Assembly (NCBI GenBank): GCA_017543025.1
Contig: JAFYGX010000229.1
Coordinates: 1-8,690 of the forward strand
DNA from: Solobacterium sp.
GTDB taxonomy: Bacteria; Bacillota_I; Bacilli_A; Erysipelotrichales; Erysipelotrichaceae
Reading direction: 5' to 3'
DNA length: 8,690 nt
The translations under genes and the position numbers were made by a program. Shown in pieces: positions 6,410 through 8,690 of the stretch (within the stretch, counting starts at the first letter, position 1; every line of letters starts with the position of its first letter). The notes beneath the pieces were generated by a model. The model made no database searches. It was not told the DNA's origin and saw nothing but the letters and a program-made list of their open reading frames with translations.

Positions 6410-6895
6410 TCAGAATCCAGGCAAATGAATCCAGGCAAACAGAAAAATGATGCCGGAGATCACAAGAATCTCAGACAGATATACCTCAAATCCGGTTACG
6501 GTATAATGCGGCCCGAATTCAAAGAAACTGCCGAACAGAAATCTTGAAAACAGTTCGAGTGAAGTGGCATTCGCCCAGAGAATGGAAATGTACGCCAGCG
6601 AAAGAAACCATGAAACCAGAAACCCGTAATCATACCCGAGCACATTGCGGGCAAACGCATAGGTGCCGCCGGCTTCCGGGTAGATATCCATCATATACTG
6701 GTAATTCTTTGCGATGAGAAACATTACCGCTGCACCGGCAAACAGACCGATGATGGTACCGTATGCGCCGGCTGTCGGCAGAAACAGTGTACCTGTCATG
6801 ACAAACGAGCCCCAGCCGACACTGCTTCCGATTGCGAGAAGTCCTGTCAGAAACGGGGTAAGATATGGTTTGTTTCCGCTGCCTTTATCTTTCAT
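6410..6895 (-). pseudogene. Permease fragment 1: N-terminal APC transmembrane region
   Basis: The fragment has 161 residues from ATG 6895. Helix 1 (about 12-35) carries IGSSVGWGS, the glycine-rich unwound segment that binds substrate backbone in APC transporters. YPEAGGTYAFAR (72-83) is the conserved loop after helix 2. Two further helices lie near 90-108 and 140-157. The last residues IHLPGF come from the duplicated 14 bp, and the frame then hits TGA at 6412-6410. The real frame resumes one register over and encodes TKRKKLAIWLLAVFVIVFLI, a typical fifth helix, up to about 6262. Confidence 0.8.
6413..6439. repeat. 14-bp-period tandem duplication inside the permease gene
   Basis: GAATCCAGGCAAA occurs at 6413-6425 and again at 6427-6439, separated by one base, giving a 14-bp period with 13 identical positions. 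Because 14 is not a multiple of three, it shifts the permease frame. Deleting one copy restores the expected coding sequence. The form suggests replication slippage. Confidence 0.9.
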
Positions 6896-6912
6896 AACAC
6901 TATTATTTTCAG

Positions 6913-7225
6913 ACGCACGCAATGGTAATGCAAGTATTTATGCATGGTTTTCGGAATGTGGTACGATGTTTCTTTTCTCTGATCAGAAACGCCGACAGAG
7001 ACAGCTGACATACACGTTCCATTTCATCCGATAAACAGAAGAGTTCATCTGCCATTATATCGTTTATCCGAGAATTCAATTCATATATGCCATCGGCTCT
7101 GTACTCAGCGGCTCGGCTTCAAGGTTCCGGGAATACCTGACGGAATATCCTGGATCGAAACGTCTGAAATTCTTTTTCGGTTTTTTCAGAATTGCCGGCT
7201 ATGGATAAATCAGGGAGGTATAAAA
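6913..7225 (+). promoter_or_regulatory. Conserved noncoding leader of the nuclease gene, copy 1
   Basis: A 313-bp stretch with no gene, retained almost unchanged before both nuclease copies. It contains a small inverted repeat at its left end (ATGCA 6928-6932, TGCAT 6941-6945), a perfect 7-bp inverted repeat (GATAAAC 7030-7036, GTTTATC 7062-7068), two CGGCTC direct repeats near 7093-7113, and AATTCT/AGAATT around a T-rich loop near 7170-7191. It ends with GGGAGG (7213-7218). I cannot identify a strong promoter. It may hold promoter, cassette end and mRNA leader together. Confidence 0.5.
7213..7218 (+). promoter_or_regulatory. Ribosome binding site of nuclease copy 1
   Basis: GGGAGG lies 7 nt before the ATG at 7226 and fixes that start. 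The same site precedes copy 2 at 8501-8506. Confidence 0.85.
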
Positions 7226-8032
7226 ATGCCATCATGTTTTAAACCGATTGAAGATCTGGTCCTTCTGGATGATGTTTTGATGAATCTGGTTCTTAAAGAT
7301 ACGGAAGCGATCGCGGAAGTGCTGCGGGCAGTCCTTGATAAGCCAAACCTCAGAGTGCTGGAAGTAAGGACACAGGCGGTAGCCGAGGTACTTGGACACC
7401 GGGGAGTACGTTTTGATATTACTGCAGAAGATGAAGATGGGATCCGCTATAATATAGAAGTACAGAGAGACTCCGAAGGAGCTGCCCCGAAACGGGTTCG
7501 CTTTCATCAGGTCATGATGGACAAGGAGATTCTCGAACCGGGTTCAAAATGGAACGATCTGCCGGAAACCTTCCTCATTTTCATCACAGAGAAGGATGTG
7601 TTCGGCGGCAATCAGCCGGTGTACCATATTGATCAGGTGGTCAGAGAAATGGACAGCCAGCTGTACGATGATCAGCTGTACCGTCTGTATGTCAACTGTT
7701 CCTACAGTGGAACGGGAGGCTCGCAGGCGATCAGAGATCTGATTCATGATTTTACGTGTAAGAACCCGGATCACATCATCAATCCGAAGATTGCGGAAAA
7801 CATGAAGTTTTACAAGAAAGGGGAGGGTCTTCCGGTTATGTCAGAAACGATTCGTCGCCTGTTTAAAGATGAATTGGAAGAGGCTGCAGAACAGGAACGC
7901 AGAGCAGGTGTTCTCAATATGTATCGTGCGCTTGAGGAATTCCTTCCGCCGGAACGGATCATCGAACGGATTCAGAAAGCATATCCGAATACAGATATCC
8001 GGAAAATTCTGTCTGAAGAAGGGATTTCCTGA
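7226..8032 (+). CDS. PD-(D/E)XK nuclease family putative transposase (Rpn-like)
   Basis: A 268-residue intact protein. The opening (FKPIEDLVLLDDVLMNLVL, then a helical segment) and the core VRFDITAEDEDGIRYNIEVQ are typical of the PD-(D/E)XK family transposases related to the Rpn recombination-promoting nucleases. The predicted active site is Asp64 plus the Glu78-x-Gln80 pair, where Gln replaces the canonical Lys, as is usual in this family. The middle (RVRFHQVMMDKEIL, then LPETFLIFITEKDVFG) matches the family's beta-core. The C-terminal third is helical and charged, ending ERIQKAYPNTDIRKILSEE. These proteins are thought to nick or cut DNA and promote RecA-independent recombination; true transposition is not established. 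A strong ribosome binding site and a terminator at 8061 frame the gene. A near-identical copy starts 1288 bp downstream. Confidence 0.88.
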   Translation: MPSCFKPIEDLVLLDDVLMNLVLKDTEAIAEVLRAVLDKPNLRVLEVRTQAVAEVLGHRGVRFDITAEDEDGIRYNIEVQRDSEGAAPKRVRFHQVMMDKEILEPGSKWNDLPETFLIFITEKDVFGGNQPVYHIDQVVREMDSQLYDDQLYRLYVNCSYSGTGGSQAIRDLIHDFTCKNPDHIINPKIAENMKFYKKGEGLPVMSETIRRLFKDELEEAAEQERRAGVLNMYRALEEFLPPERIIERIQKAYPNTDIRKILSEEGIS

Positions 8033-8060
8033 ACTCAGAAAATGCATGTTCTTTCCAGAG

Positions 8061-8086
8061 ACCGGCCACATATGTGCCGGTTTTTC
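8061..8086 (+). terminator. Rho-independent terminator of nuclease copy 1
   Basis: ACCGG (8061-8065) pairs with CCGGT (8077-8081), and CACAT pairs with ATGTG inside, with one bulged C. A run of five T follows (8081-8085). It lies 29 nt after the stop codon. Confidence 0.82.
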
Positions 8087-8200
8087 ATTCTGAATACACT
8101 CCGAATGAATATCCCGGCGCTGTTCATTTTTCTGAAGCGGAAATCGTTCGTTCAATCCGGTCAATTTCGGTTTCTTCAAGTCCGCCTTACACTTTTTCAC
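8087..8200. other. Spacer between the two cassettes
   Basis: About 114 bp between the terminator and the left edge of copy 2. I see no gene; open frames crossing it in plus orientation simply run into the repeat. Whether it belongs to the cassette's right end cannot be judged, because the end of copy 2 is outside the window. Confidence 0.4.
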
Positions 8201-8690
8201 ACGCACGCAATGGTAATGCAAGTATTTATGCATGGTTTTCGGAATGTGGTACGATGTTTCTTTTCTCTGATCAGAAACGCCGGCAGAGACAGCTGACATA
8301 CACGTTCCATTTCATCCGATAAACAGAAGAGTTCATCTGCCGTTATATCGTTTATCCGTGAATTCAATTCATATATGCCATCGGCTCTGTACTCAGCGGC
8401 TCGGCTTCAAGGTTCCGGGAATACCTGACGGAATATCCTGGACCGGAACGTCTGAAATTCTTTTTCGGGTTTTTCAGAATTGCCGGCTATGGATAAATCA
8501 GGGAGGTATTAAAATGCCATCATGTTTTAAACCGATTGAAGATCTGGTCCTTCTGGATGATGTTTTAATGAATCTGGTTCTTAAAGATACGGAAGCGATC
8601 GCGGAAGTGCTGCGGGCAGTCCTTGATAAGCCAAACCTCAGAGTGCTGGAAGTAAGGACACAGGCGGTAGCCGAGGTACTTGGACACCGG
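8201..8690 (+). repeat. Direct repeat, copy 2 (runs off the window)
   Basis: Second copy of 6913-7402. It includes the full 313-bp leader (8201-8513) with the same inverted repeat (8318-8324 and 8350-8356), the GGGAGG at 8501-8506 and the first 177 coding bases. One loop base of the inverted repeat differs while both stem arms are unchanged. Confidence 0.95.
8514..8690 (+). CDS. PD-(D/E)XK nuclease family putative transposase, second copy (partial)
   Basis: The first 59 codons of a second gene, with the same protein sequence as the first 59 residues of the gene at 7226. The only coding difference seen is silent (TTG to TTA at Leu19). The frame is open to the window edge and stops just before the catalytic region, so integrity cannot be judged. 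It has its own leader and ribosome binding site, so it would be expressed independently rather than as part of an operon with copy 1. Confidence 0.87.
   Translation, partial: MPSCFKPIEDLVLLDDVLMNLVLKDTEAIAEVLRAVLDKPNLRVLEVRTQAVAEVLGHR

Larger units (their letters stand above)
4655..6895 (-). pseudogene. Broken APC amino-acid permease-GGDEF fusion gene
   Basis: Three collinear minus-strand open frames together describe one protein: permease N-half (6895-6410), permease C-half (6259-5600) and a GGDEF signalling module (5542-4655). They are separated by a 14-bp imperfect tandem duplication (6413-6439), a one-base frame change near 6260-6275, and an in-frame TGA (5602-5600). Undoing the 14 + 1 extra bases yields one continuous frame of about 741 codons interrupted only by the TGA, and the rescued bridge reads as typical permease (LFAWILTKRKK, then a transmembrane helix). 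The intact product would be an inner-membrane amino-acid transporter or sensor with a cytoplasmic diguanylate cyclase. With three lesions it is most likely inactive. The likely start is ATG 6895; a TTG at 6922 would use codons from the inserted repeat. No ribosome binding site is visible before 6895. Confidence 0.82.
6913..7402 (+). repeat. Direct repeat, copy 1 (leader plus 5' part of nuclease gene)
   Basis: This segment matches 8201-8690 at a constant offset of 1288 bp with no gaps. By eye there are 8 substitutions in 490 bp: seven in the 313-bp leader and one in the first 177 coding bases. Homology starts abruptly at about 6906-6913 (shared TTTTCA, one mismatch, then ACGCACGC). The true extent of the match is unknown because copy 2 meets the window edge. 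Confidence 0.95.

Noticed and set aside
6413..6439. Short tandem repeat considered as a CRISPR or phase-variation array.
   Set aside because: There are only two units with no spacers; it is a single slippage duplication, and phase variation stays speculative.
7841..8299. Minus-strand open frame of 152 codons opposite the nuclease gene and spacer.
   Set aside because: It is largely antisense to the well-supported nuclease gene and crosses its terminator, with no start signal.
8074..8322. Plus-strand open frame whose last ~40 residues also occur in a frame ending at 7034.
   Set aside because: The shared ending simply reflects the DNA repeat; the upstream parts are unrelated and neither frame has a ribosome binding site.

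Overview
The window looks like part of a low-to-mid GC Bacillota (Firmicutes) chromosome. Ribosome binding sites are strong and Gram-positive in style (GGGGAGG, GGGAGG), there is a lipobox lipoprotein, and genes overlap tightly. The style resembles Erysipelotrichia-like gut anaerobes, but that placement is only an impression.

Layout. Positions 1-165 hold a transposase remnant of the IS91-like HUH type, cut off just after its HIH motif. A gene-poor stretch follows. At 644-1816 (+) is an intact Cys/Met-metabolism PLP enzyme, best called methionine gamma-lyase-like. It ends at a clear intrinsic terminator (1822-1864). Facing it on the minus strand is a three-gene operon, 4409 down to 1896: GNAT acetyltransferase, then a lipoprotein of unknown family, then a basic-tailed single-pass membrane protein. 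Each start overlaps the previous stop, so the two envelope proteins are probably co-translated.

From 6895 down to 4655 (-) lies a broken gene for an APC-family amino-acid permease fused to a C-terminal GGDEF (diguanylate cyclase) domain. It carries three visible lesions: a 14-bp imperfect tandem duplication that shifts the frame, a second frame change near 6260-6275, and an in-frame TGA at 5600-5602 between permease and signalling parts. Removing 14+1 bases restores one frame of about 741 codons, so a single gene was the ancestor.

From 6913 to the window end there are two near-identical copies, offset by exactly 1288 bp, of a cassette. Each has a ~313-bp noncoding leader followed by a PD-(D/E)XK (Rpn-like) putative transposase. 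The first gene is complete (7226-8032) and the second runs off the edge at 8690. The left edge of the first copy sits only about 17 bp upstream of the permease start codon, so cassette arrival probably displaced the permease promoter and may have preceded its decay.

Most notable points: the permease-GGDEF fusion as a possible nutrient-to-c-di-GMP device, its stepwise decay next to the cassette, the conserved leader of the duplicated nuclease genes, and a PLP enzyme that keeps the methionine gamma-lyase cysteine but lacks about 16 residues of the usual C-terminal loop.
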